DNA of 6,920 nucleotides, taken from Gulosibacter sediminis (lineage in GTDB: Bacteria; Actinomycetota; Actinomycetes; Actinomycetales; Microbacteriaceae). The first letter of the stretch is position 1. Every line of letters begins with the position of its first letter. Positions 1 to 5,574 of the stretch are shown here, piece by piece. The notes below the pieces were generated by a model. That model saw only the letters and a list, made by a program, of their open reading frames with translations, had not been told where the DNA came from and did no database searches. The stretch spans positions 47,760 through 54,679 of the forward strand of contig NZ_JACXJG010000014.1 in NCBI RefSeq assembly GCF_014904065.1, read 5' to 3'. The position numbers were made by a program, and so were the translations under genes.

Positions 1-112
1 AGACTGGGAGCTCGACGACCCCGCCGGTCAGGGCATCGACGCGGTGCGGCCGATCCGCGACGAGATCCGCGGGCGCATCGAGGCCCTCGTCGCCGAGCTG
101 ACCAACGCCTAA
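1..112 (+). CDS. C-terminal end of an ArsC / low-molecular-weight phosphatase-like protein (partial)
   Basis: The frame is open from base 2 to a TAA at 110-112 and gives 36 residues; the gene begins outside the window. The visible tail contains DWELDDPAGQG, then a charged helix with VRPIRDEIRGRIEALVAEL. A 'W..DDPAG' segment followed by 'R.IRDEI..R...L..EL' is what I recognise as the C-terminus of actinobacterial arsenate reductases of the low-molecular-weight protein-tyrosine-phosphatase fold, which reduce arsenate using thioredoxin or mycothiol. The DP near the start of this tail would supply the general-acid Asp of that family. The catalytic P-loop (CxxxxxR) is off the left edge, so arsenate reductase and tyrosine phosphatase cannot be separated here. 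No further ars gene follows; the next gene is an SDR oxidoreductase behind a hairpin, so this looks like the end of a transcription unit. Confidence 0.7.
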   Translation, partial: DWELDDPAGQGIDAVRPIRDEIRGRIEALVAELTNA

Positions 113-132
113 CCCGAGCATCCCCGGCGGAA

Positions 133-171
133 TCACAGCGCCCCCCCACAAGACTGTGCGGGGCGCTGTGA
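133..171 (+). terminator. Terminator-like hairpin after the ArsC-like gene
   Basis: A perfect 12-bp inverted repeat pairs TCACAGCGCCCC (133-144) with GGGGCGCTGTGA (160-171) around a 15-nt loop. It starts 21 bases after the TAA of the ArsC-like gene and ends 35 bases before the next start codon. No T-run follows; the bases after the stem are ACGTTGCGCC. This fits the T-poor hairpins common in high-GC actinobacteria, but termination is inferred from stem strength and position only. Confidence 0.65.
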
Positions 172-206
172 CGTTGCGCCAGAACACACAATCTTGGGGG
201 GTACCA

Positions 207-959
207 ATGCGCATCGCTGTCGCAGGCGGCACCGGCACGGTCGGTCGCCACGTCGTTCGGGCGGCCTCGGAGGCCGGGCACGAGCCCGCCGTGCTCGCCC
301 GCTCGCTCGGGATCAATGTCGTCACCGGGCAGGGCATCGGCGGCGCGCTCGCCGGCGCGGACGTCGTGGTCGACGCGACGAACCTCTTCACGCTCTCGGG
401 CACGAAGGCGCGCCGCTTCTTCCTGTCGGGCACGCGCACGCTCATGGATGCAGGGGCTCGCGTCGGCGTGCAGCACTACGTCGCGCTCTCCATCGTCGGC
501 ATCGACGCCATCAACACGAGCTACTACGGTGCGAAGCTCGGGCAGGAGCGCTCAGTCGCGGCGGGGTCAATTCCGCACACGATCGCACGCGCTGCCCAGT
601 TCCACGAGTTCTCGGCCCAGCTCCTCGGGCTGCAGCGGGGCCCGATTGCCGCGATCCCGAAGGTGCTCATGCGCCCGGTGTCGGCCCGCGAGATCGGCGA
701 CCGGCTCGTGCGCCTCGCCGAGCAGGGACCGGCCGGGCGCGTGCAGGATCTCGTCGGCCCGCACGACGAGACGGCGGCCGACCTCGCGCGCCGCCAGCTG
801 AAGTTCGACGGCAGCCGGCGCAAGGTCATCGAGGTGCGGCTCCCGGGCGTGTACGGCAAGGGCCTCGCGTCGGGTCTCCTCCGCGGCACCCCGGATGCGC
901 TCCAGGGCACGATCACGTTCGACGAGTGGCTCGCGAGCGAGGACCACCTGCCCCGCTAG
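207..959 (+). CDS. NAD(P)-binding SDR family oxidoreductase (atypical, NmrA-like)
   Basis: The product is 250 aa, probably a cytoplasmic NAD(P)H-dependent reductase or NmrA-like sensor of unknown substrate. The N-terminal dinucleotide-binding motif GGTGTVG is at residues 7-13, right after the first beta strand. D56-A-T-N ends a later strand of the Rossmann fold, and Y106-Y-G-A-K110 is the candidate active-site YxxxK. RAAQFHEF (128-135) is typical of this actinobacterial NmrA-like subgroup, and the C-terminal TFDEWL is also family-like, so the gene looks complete. An in-frame start exists at 156, but the ATG at 207 is preferred: it places the Rossmann strand at the N-terminus and follows a GGGGGG run (196-201) at suitable spacing. 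The stop is 3 bp from the stop of the convergent bL36 frame. There is no signal peptide or membrane segment. Confidence 0.88.
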   Translation: MRIAVAGGTGTVGRHVVRAASEAGHEPAVLARSLGINVVTGQGIGGALAGADVVVDATNLFTLSGTKARRFFLSGTRTLMDAGARVGVQHYVALSIVGIDAINTSYYGAKLGQERSVAAGSIPHTIARAAQFHEFSAQLLGLQRGPIAAIPKVLMRPVSAREIGDRLVRLAEQGPAGRVQDLVGPHDETAADLARRQLKFDGSRRKVIEVRLPGVYGKGLASGLLRGTPDALQGTITFDEWLASEDHLPR

Positions 960-962
960 CCG

Positions 963-1085
963 CTACCCCTGCCGCCCCTTGAACCGCGGGTTGCGCTTGT
1001 TGATAACGAACACTTTGCCGCGCCGGCGCACGACCTGCGCGCGCGGCTGGATCTTCAGCGACTTCAGCGATGCCCGACCCTTCGT
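963..1085 (-). CDS. rpmJ: Ribosomal protein bL36, zinc-independent (C-minus) paralogue, with ACG at the start position
   Basis: The 40-codon frame reads [11 protein letters not shown], then [19 protein letters not shown] and KGRQG. It matches the alternative (YkgO-type) bL36 in length and sequence. There is no cysteine, so the zinc-binding set of ordinary bL36 is absent. Such paralogues replace the zinc form in the large subunit during zinc limitation and are commonly Zur-repressed. Family members begin MKVRAS; here the same codons read ACG-AAG-GGT-CGG, so the start is ACG and the third residue is Gly. A near-perfect Shine-Dalgarno AAGGAGG (plus-strand 1091-1097) sits 5 nt before the ACG, marking it as the ancestral start. 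The only nearby in-frame ATG (1113-1115) would add ten non-family residues, lies inside the operator, and has no Shine-Dalgarno. The gene is therefore either very weakly translated from ACG, re-started upstream, inactivated, or misread at one base. Family identity is near certain; functionality is not. Confidence 0.85.
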   Translation of the reverse strand, partial: TKGRASLKSLKIQPRAQVVRRRGKVFVINKRNPRFKGRQG

Positions 1086-1143
1086 TTCAACCTCCTTATT
1101 GCTAATAGTTATCATCCTAGATGCTTGCCGTTCAGTCGGCCAA
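1085..1143. promoter_or_regulatory. Candidate divergent promoters overlapping the Zur-like box
   Basis: Minus strand: TTGGCC (1138-1143) and TAGGAT (1114-1119), 18 nt apart, would start transcription at the Zur-like box and give bL36 a leader of roughly 25 nt. Plus strand: a weak TTTCAA (1085-1090) and a good TATCAT -10 (1110-1115) would start RNA near 1121, at or close to the ATG of the CobW-type gene, suggesting a leaderless message. Both -10 elements touch or overlap the operator, as expected for repression by zinc-bound Zur. The -35 elements are weak matches. Confidence 0.4.
1100..1114. promoter_or_regulatory. Zur-like operator between bL36 and the CobW-type gene
   Basis: Read on the minus strand this is TGATAACTATTAGCA, an imperfect 15-bp palindrome with five of seven half-site positions symmetric. 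It resembles the actinobacterial Zur box (roughly TGATAA-N3-TTATCA). It is A/T-rich within very G/C-rich DNA and lies between two divergent genes of the kind Zur normally controls: a zinc-free ribosomal protein and a COG0523 protein. Assignment rests on pattern and context; the Zur gene is not in the window. Confidence 0.7.
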
Positions 1144-2194
1144 AGGAGACCGCAGGCACGAGACCAAGGTGGCCGCCGTCGTGGGCAGTTGCGCACCCGA
1201 ACGCGCCCGCTACGCCGAGCAGCTCGGGCGGGCGACCGACGGGGTGCACGTGAGCGCGCGGCGTCTCAGCATGTCGCCAGACCCGCTCGACGAGGCGTGT
1301 GCCCTCGCTCAGTGGGCAAACACCCCGGCTGGCGCAGTCATTGAGTTCCCGACCACGACGATCATGACCGAGCTCATCGGCGCGCTCGCTGACCCGGCCG
1401 CGCACCTCGAGGTCGCGGCGATCGTCCGTGTCGTCGACGCCGCCCACCTGCTTCGCGATCTCGCGCGCGACGACTCCGCGCGCCACCGGGCCGCGCCGTG
1501 GCAACGTGAGGCGGGCGTCCGCTACGCTGCACGCGCCATGCTCGCCGCCACCGAGATCGAATACGCCTCGATGGTCGTGCTTGTGAACTGGTAGGCGCTC
1601 TCGACGCCGGATCTCTCGACCACGATGGCGCTCGTGAGCAGCCTCAGCCCGCAGGCGCGGCTGCGGCTCGACCACGACGGTGTCGCCGTACCCGAGACCG
1701 CCGAGAACTACGCCGCCACGCGGGAGCGTCCGGGCTGGGTCGGCCTGCGTGGCGGCGACTCCGACCCGCACATTACGGACCGGCGCGTCACGGGGCTCCG
1801 CTACGAGCACCTCCGCCCGCTGCACCCCGAGCGCCTGCAGACGCTGCTCGACGATTGCATCCAGCAGGGCGAGTTCGGCACGGTGCTCCGCTCGACGGGC
1901 TTCTGCCACTTCGCGACGCGGCCCGGCATCGTCGGCGAGTGGAACCACGTCGGCTCGATGATCTCCTTCGAGCCGCTCTCCCTCGCCGCACGCCGCCACG
2001 ACGCCGACGAGGTGCTCGCGATCGGGCAGGACCTCGCGCTCCTCGGCCTCGACCTCGATGTCGCGGCCCTCACCGCCGCGCTCGACGAGGCCGCGCTCAC
2101 CGACGACGAGTTCGCCACGGGCCCCGGGGCCTGGGCCAGATTCCCCGACCCCGTCCCCGCCTGGGACACTGCCGACGCCGAGACCGACGAGCTG
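1121..2194 (+). pseudogene. CobW/COG0523-family (atypical) protein gene interrupted by an in-frame TAG
   Basis: COG0523 proteins are metallochaperone-type GTPases, often zinc-responsive. The first part (1121-1594, 157 codons) contains [13 protein letters not shown] (16-28), IRVVDAAHLL-like Walker B region (V104-V-D106) and EYASMVVLVNW (147-157). A TAG at 1592-1594 follows, and the same frame resumes as ALSTPDLSTTMALVSSLSP. As I remember the family, this site reads NWEAL, so GAG to TAG is the simplest change. The CobW C-terminal domain follows: TVLRSTGFCHFATRP, then EWNHVGSMISFEPLS, ending near WARFPDPVPAWD. The GxxGxGKT Walker A and the NKxD motif are missing (VVGSCAPER and VLVNW instead), which I recall as usual for this actinobacterial subgroup and not a further lesion. 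The start is unclear: ATG 1121 may be leaderless, while an AAAGGAG at 1142-1148 has no good start behind it. The end is approximate because no stop occurs before the frame enters the amylase gene antisense. A short ATG restart at 1625 would make only the C-terminal part. Confidence 0.82.
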
Positions 2195-3487
2195 CTACGC
2201 CTGCACGCACCAGCCGTGCGGCGCCACCGAGCCGGTGAGGCCGCGCGTCGCGTCATCGCAGTCGACGAGCTCGCCCGGCCCGAGCGGCCCCGCGGCGTCA
2301 CCGAGGTTCAGCGTGAGGCGCAACGCCTGGTCGCTCGAGGTCAGCGCGAGCACGAGCCGCTCGTTCGCCACCTCGACCGCCTTCGACCTGGCCCGGTGGA
2401 GCCAAGGGTGCCGGCGGCGCAGGCCGAGCAGCCGCTGGTGCAGGTGATACGTGCGCGAATCCGCGCCGACGAGTTCGTCAGGCGACGCGGGAAACTCGGG
2501 GCGAATCGCGTCATCTCCGCCTGCGCGCTCCTCCTTCACTGCGCGGAAGGCGAACTCGTCACCGCTGTAGATCTCGGGGGTGCCACCGAGCAGCGCGAGG
2601 AGCACGAGCGCGTGGTCAAGGTCGCGCGGGTCGGCGATCTGGCTCGCGATGCGCGTGACGTCGTGGTTGCCCACGAAGGTCGTCGGCACAAACCGTTCGA
2701 GCATCTCGTTGTGCCGCCCGAGCGCCCATGCAAGCTCGTAGAAGTTGCGGTCGTTGAGGCTCGACCAGATCGCCTTCCACAGCTCATATTGCGTGACCGC
2801 GTCGACGCTGCTCGCCGCCGCGAATTCGGCGTAGTCGCCGTGAATCACCTCGGCTTCGAACCACACGTCGGGGTATCGGCGGCGCACGTCCGGGAGCACC
2901 GCCGCCCAAAACTCGGTCGGCACCGCGTACGCGGCGTCGAGGCGCCAGGCGTCGGCGCCGCGCTCGAGCCAGGTCGACATGATGTCGACGACGAGGTCAC
3001 GCACCCGCTCACTGTCGTGATTCAGGGTCAGGAGTTGTTCGTGCCCCTCGAACGCGACGAACTCGCGGGCTGCACCAGGCGCATCCGTGCGCAGCAGCGA
3101 GTCGGTGCGCGGCCCTTCGCGCAGCGCCGCCGCGGCGATCGGATGCGCGCGGCCGACGTGGTTGAACACACCATCGAGCTGGATGCGCAGGCCCCGGTCG
3201 TGCGCCTCGCTCACCAATCGCTCGAAGTCGTCGAGCGTGCCCAGGCGCGGGTCAATCTCAGAGTGGTCGAGGGTGTCGTAGCCGTGCGTGGCGGCGGTGA
3301 AGATCGGCCCGAGGGCGATGCCCGAGCAGCCGAGCTCGATTACGTGGTCGAGCCAGGGAATCAAGCGGAGCAGCCGGTGCGCATCCTGGTCGTGGGGCGC
3401 GGGGTAGGCGCCAGTGAAGCCGAGTGGGTAGGCGCGCCACCAGATCGCGTGTTCGACCCATGCGGGTTCGTGAATGTGTTCGGTCAT
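2195..3487 (-). CDS. GH13 alpha-amylase-family glycoside hydrolase, cytoplasmic
   Basis: The product is 430 aa with all four conserved GH13 regions in order on a TIM-barrel: region I DGVFNH (105-110), region II WRLD (181-184) with D184 as nucleophile, region III FEAEVIHGD (210-218) with E213 as likely acid/base, and region IV FVGNHD (271-276) with D276 as transition-state stabiliser. It should act on alpha-glucans or alpha-glucosides; the exact substrate cannot be read from the sequence. There is no signal peptide, so it is probably intracellular, acting on maltodextrin, glycogen or imported sugar. It is short for GH13, with a compact domain B and a small C-terminal beta domain ending APHGWCV. 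The ATG at 3485-3487 has TGGAGG (3492-3497) 4 nt upstream. Its TAG abuts the tail of the CobW-type gene, and its codons lie exactly opposite the codons of that frame. It is the only clearly intact metabolic enzyme gene on this strand. Confidence 0.9.
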   Translation of the reverse strand: MTEHIHEPAWVEHAIWWRAYPLGFTGAYPAPHDQDAHRLLRLIPWLDHVIELGCSGIALGPIFTAATHGYDTLDHSEIDPRLGTLDDFERLVSEAHDRGLRIQLDGVFNHVGRAHPIAAAALREGPRTDSLLRTDAPGAAREFVAFEGHEQLLTLNHDSERVRDLVVDIMSTWLERGADAWRLDAAYAVPTEFWAAVLPDVRRRYPDVWFEAEVIHGDYAEFAAASSVDAVTQYELWKAIWSSLNDRNFYELAWALGRHNEMLERFVPTTFVGNHDVTRIASQIADPRDLDHALVLLALLGGTPEIYSGDEFAFRAVKEERAGGDDAIRPEFPASPDELVGADSRTYHLHQRLLGLRRRHPWLHRARSKAVEVANERLVLALTSSDQALRLTLNLGDAAGPLGPGELVDCDDATRGLTGSVAPHGWCVQA

Positions 3488-3648
3488 GACGCCTCCAGGC
3501 CGGAACGTGCTGGCCGCCGGGTAAGCGGCCGCAGCTACCAGCTTCGACGATGACGGCTTGACGCGAGGTCAGTGGCCGCGACCGGAAACGGCGAAGGCCA
3601 CTCCGCCCGGGCAATCATGCCCAGCCGAAGCGGCCTAGTGCGCTCGAA
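3488..3648 (-). terminator. Intergenic stretch with several hairpins between csp and the amylase gene
   Basis: Three inverted repeats are visible. GCCG/CGGC (3624-3627 with 3631-3634, 3-nt loop) lies 15 nt after the csp stop. AGTGGCC/GGCCACT (3571-3577 with 3596-3602) is a 7-bp stem enclosing CCG-GAAA-CGG and is the best terminator candidate for csp. GGCCGC/GCGGCC (3512-3517 with 3525-3530, 7-nt loop) lies just upstream of the amylase Shine-Dalgarno sequence. None has a T-run. I see no convincing promoter for the amylase gene here. Confidence 0.5.
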
Positions 3649-3855
3649 CTACGAGATAACGGTGATGTTCGCCGCCTGCATGCCCTTGGGGCCCTGCTCG
3701 GCGTCGAATTCAACCTTCTGACCCTCTTCAAGGCCGCGGAAGCCGCTGCCGTTGATGGCGCTGAAGTGCGCGAACAGGTCAGCCGACCCGTCGTCGGGGG
3801 CGATGAATCCGTAGCCCTTTTCGGAGTTGAACCATTTGACGGTGCCTGTGGCCAT
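3649..3855 (-). CDS. CspA-family cold shock protein (RNA chaperone)
   Basis: The product is 68 aa, the usual length for a bacterial single-domain cold shock protein that binds single-stranded nucleic acid and melts RNA structure. TVKWFN (5-10) opens the OB fold, RNP1 is KGYGFI (13-18), and RNP2 is DLFAHFSAI (26-34), where most relatives have VFVHFSAI; the central His30 and the RNP1 aromatic residues are kept. The C-terminus has [20 protein letters not shown], normal for actinobacterial Csp. The start ATG (3853-3855) fits the family N-terminus [10 protein letters not shown], although only a weak A/G-rich Shine-Dalgarno (AAGAAAG, about 10 nt away) precedes it. The gene stands alone, with a hairpin-containing upstream leader and hairpins downstream. 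Which cold shock paralogue it is cannot be said. Confidence 0.95.
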   Translation of the reverse strand: MATGTVKWFNSEKGYGFIAPDDGSADLFAHFSAINGSGFRGLEEGQKVEFDAEQGPKGMQAANITVIS

Positions 3856-4070
3856 GACGTCTTAACTTTCTTTGTCTTGGACCTTGGGTGATCCGGTGCC
3901 CGCGGTGAAGGTGCCACCGCGGCTCAGTTGTGCGGAGGCGGTGGTCGCGGTCTTCACCAGCGACGCCCGCAAACGCACCATCCACGCTGCAGCGGGTGCG
4001 TCGCGGAAACCTGAAGCATCATCGTATCGTGTCGAAGTGACCGAGCGACACCACCGCCGCCGTTTGACCG
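3856..4070 (-). promoter_or_regulatory. Structured upstream region / probable long 5' leader of the csp gene
   Basis: This 215-bp gap precedes csp and holds no gene. Two hairpins can form in RNA from the minus strand: CCGCGGTG/CACCGCGG (8-bp stem, plus-strand 3900-3907 with 3915-3922, 7-nt loop), and CGCACC/GGTGCG (3974-3979 with 3995-4000) whose 15-nt loop contains the palindrome CGCTGCAGCG. A TACGAT hexamer (plus-strand 4021-4026) could be a -10 element, giving a leader of about 160 nt; no good -35 is seen. Long structured leaders are known for csp genes in other bacteria, where they control stability and translation in the cold. One hairpin could instead terminate the upstream hydrolase transcript. 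Confidence 0.4.
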
Positions 4071-4944
4071 TCAGGCGGATGCGGTGAGCCAGTCGACGAG
4101 CTCGGGCCAGGCCCGCTCGCCGACCTTGCGGCGCAGGAGGCCGTGGTGACCGAGACGCTCCGCGCCGAGTTGCTCAGGCGAGAAGGTGCGGCGATCGACA
4201 CTGGCCGAAGTCAGGCGCGAGGTGAGCGCATCCATCCGACCGGGCGAGGCCCACGGGTCGTCCGAGGCGCCGATCGCAAGCACGTCGCTCGTCACCGCAC
4301 CGGCGCGCGCCACCGCATCCATGCTCGGGTCGTCGAAAAAGTAGCCCGGTTTGCCCGCCCAACGGCCCCCGTTCGATCATGGCGGCCGCAGGGAGGTCCT
4401 CGCCGAGGCCGAGCCGCTTGCCGGGCATGTACCCGAGCGTGCGGCTCAGCGTCGGGCCGACGACGCCGAGGATCGCGCCGACCCGGTGCCGCTCCCCAGC
4501 GGGCTCGATCCTCTTCGTGTGCGCCACGTGCGACGACACGATCGCGAAGCGCGCGACGTCGTCGACGCCGTTGCCGAGCGCCATCGCGTGCCCGCCGATG
4601 CTGTGGCCAACCGCGGTGACCGGCACCGCCGGGAAGCGCGACCACGCCCACTCGGCGACCGCCGGCACGTCCTCCTGCATCCAGTCGCGCATGCGCAGGT
4701 GCTTGTGGCGACGCGGGTCGCCGGAAGCGCCCGTGCCGCGATAGTCGTAGGTCACGGCGGCGAGCCCGCGGCTCGTGAGGTACTCGGTGAAGGTCGAATA
4801 GAAGCGTTCCGGTGTCGCGGTGGCCGGGTTGACGATGACCACGCCGGTCGGGGTGCCCGCGGGGCGCCAGAGCGTCCCGGCAATCGTGTCACCGCCGACC
4901 GAGATGGCGAGGCGTTCACTGCTCGACGTTGAGGCTGAAGACAT
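4071..4944 (-). pseudogene. COG4757-type alpha/beta hydrolase, frameshifted in a run of five G
   Basis: The 5' part (from ATG 4942-4944) encodes a normal alpha/beta hydrolase start: VVIVNPATA (35-43), YDYRGTGASGDP (66-77) and the nucleophile elbow GHSIGG (113-118, Ser115), then GYMPGKRLGLGEDLP. After MIERG the frame changes to family-unlike sequence. The true continuation, WAGKPGYFFDDPSMDAV, is in another frame and runs to a TGA at 4071-4073. Removing one G from the run at 4366-4370 restores MIERGRWAGKPGYFFDD and a 290-aa protein. The downstream part holds LAIGASDDPWA (catalytic Asp region, about 222-232) and LGHHGLLR (catalytic His), so the unshifted product lacks two of three triad residues. 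No Shine-Dalgarno precedes the ATG; TAGGCT lies 7 nt upstream, so a leaderless transcript is possible. The substrate is unknown. It is a pseudogene unless the extra base is an error or the run length varies. Confidence 0.85.
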
Positions 4945-5134
4945 GTCGAGGAGCCTAGGTCGGGGCGCAACCACCGAACCGGAATTTGGATGCTCTCGCC
5001 CATGTTCGAGCTCACGAGTCGCTGCGTGTTGTGCATCCATTCGAACCGCGGCTCGTTCGTTGAATTCGGATACACCACCCACAAAACTTGCACGAGCGCG
5101 AGCACATCAGACAATTTTCAGGATGTTTCGCGAA

Positions 5135-5169
5135 TTGACTTGACTCACACACATTTGGGTGCGTACGTT
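5135..5169 (+). promoter_or_regulatory. Housekeeping-type promoter upstream of the 30-codon ORF
   Basis: Two overlapping -35 hexamers, TTGACTTGACT (5135-5145), are followed at 18 nt from the second by TACGTT (5164-5169), which fits an actinobacterial TAnnnT -10. Transcription would begin near 5175, about 25 nt before the ATG at 5200. This is the best promoter match in the window. Confidence 0.6.
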
Positions 5170-5199
5170 AAACAGGTCTCAAGGAAAGGGGGCAGGAAG

Positions 5200-5292
5200 A
5201 TGATTATTTCAACTCGGTACATCACGTCAGGCAATGTCTTTGCCGGCACGCCGATTTCCCTTCGCTGCGCCCCGGGAGTAGCCCTCCACTAG
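5200..5292 (+). CDS. Possible 30-aa microprotein, leader peptide or truncated gene start
   Basis: The ORF starts MIISTRYITSGNVFAG, ends at a TAG (5290-5292), and I do not recognise it. It is listed because expression signals are complete: a promoter at 5135-5169, then a purine-rich Shine-Dalgarno AAAGGGGG (5185-5192) 7 nt before the ATG. The peptide has one Cys and no clear membrane segment. The same frame stays open again after the stop and eventually runs into the small protein ending at 5766, but the sequence between does not look like protein-coding DNA. It may be a genuine small protein, a leader peptide, or the 5' remnant of a gene lost by deletion or nonsense mutation. Confidence 0.4.
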   Translation: MIISTRYITSGNVFAGTPISLRCAPGVALH

Positions 5293-5574
5293 GCACCAAG
5301 CTGGGCCTCCGCCCGCTTGATCTGCGCGAATCAGCATCGCTGGCCCGATGCGGGAGACGTCTCTGCACTGCAGCCGTGCATCCACTCGATCATTCTCGAG
5401 CCGGGCACTAACGCACCGCCGCAATTCCCCACCGCCAATTCTTTGGCGTGCGCAATTATTCTTTGTGACTCGAAAGTCTTTCTCGTGAACAATAGCGTTC
5501 AACTCGTATCCACCGACCGCAATCACCAACATCTGTCCGTTCAATTACCCGTTCAAGAACAATTCGAAGGCCTT

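Larger units (their letters stand above)
4945..5574. other. Long, mostly non-coding, A/T-enriched stretch
   Basis: These 630 bases contain no recognisable protein apart from the 30-codon ORF at 5200-5292. The parts around 4980-5200 and 5430-5570 are visibly richer in A and T than any gene in the window, and open frames crossing them lack the usual G/C third positions. I could not fit a tRNA, rRNA, tmRNA, SRP RNA or RNase P RNA here, and saw no terminal inverted repeats or target duplications of an insertion sequence. It may be regulatory DNA for flanking genes, the remains of a lost gene, or an unrecognised RNA. Confidence 0.5.

Noticed and set aside
156..206. Upstream extension of the SDR gene from the start at 156
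   Set aside because: It adds 17 residues ahead of the Rossmann strand, overlaps the terminator hairpin, and lacks a Shine-Dalgarno; ATG 207 has a G-run at proper distance.
1625..3553. A 642-codon plus-strand ORF as a single large protein
   Set aside because: Only about the first 190 codons are CobW-like. The rest is the exact codon-aligned antisense of the GH13 gene, which has all four catalytic regions; openness is explained by high GC.
4143..4932. Several plus-strand ORFs opposite the alpha/beta hydrolase
   Set aside because: The minus strand carries the family motifs (GHSIGG, LGLGEDLP, LGHHG); the plus-strand translations are Arg/Ala-rich shadows.
5039..5047. GGTTCGAAT on the minus strand, resembling a tRNA T-loop
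   Set aside because: The flanking bases cannot form the T-stem, and no acceptor or anticodon arm is present.
4945..5082. N-terminal extension of the hydrolase to the start at 5082
   Set aside because: Family-like sequence begins just after ATG 4944; the 46 extra residues show no family similarity and cross A/T-rich intergenic DNA.
5289..5330. Short minus-strand peptide FAQIKRAEAQLGA ending in TAG, like a protein C-terminus
   Set aside because: Only 13 residues between two stops; it could be a gene remnant but chance is enough to explain it.
5227..5544. Minus-strand 105-codon ORF in the low-GC gap
   Set aside because: No Shine-Dalgarno, composition unlike the genes here, and no recognisable motif; it also overlaps the better-supported 30-codon ORF.
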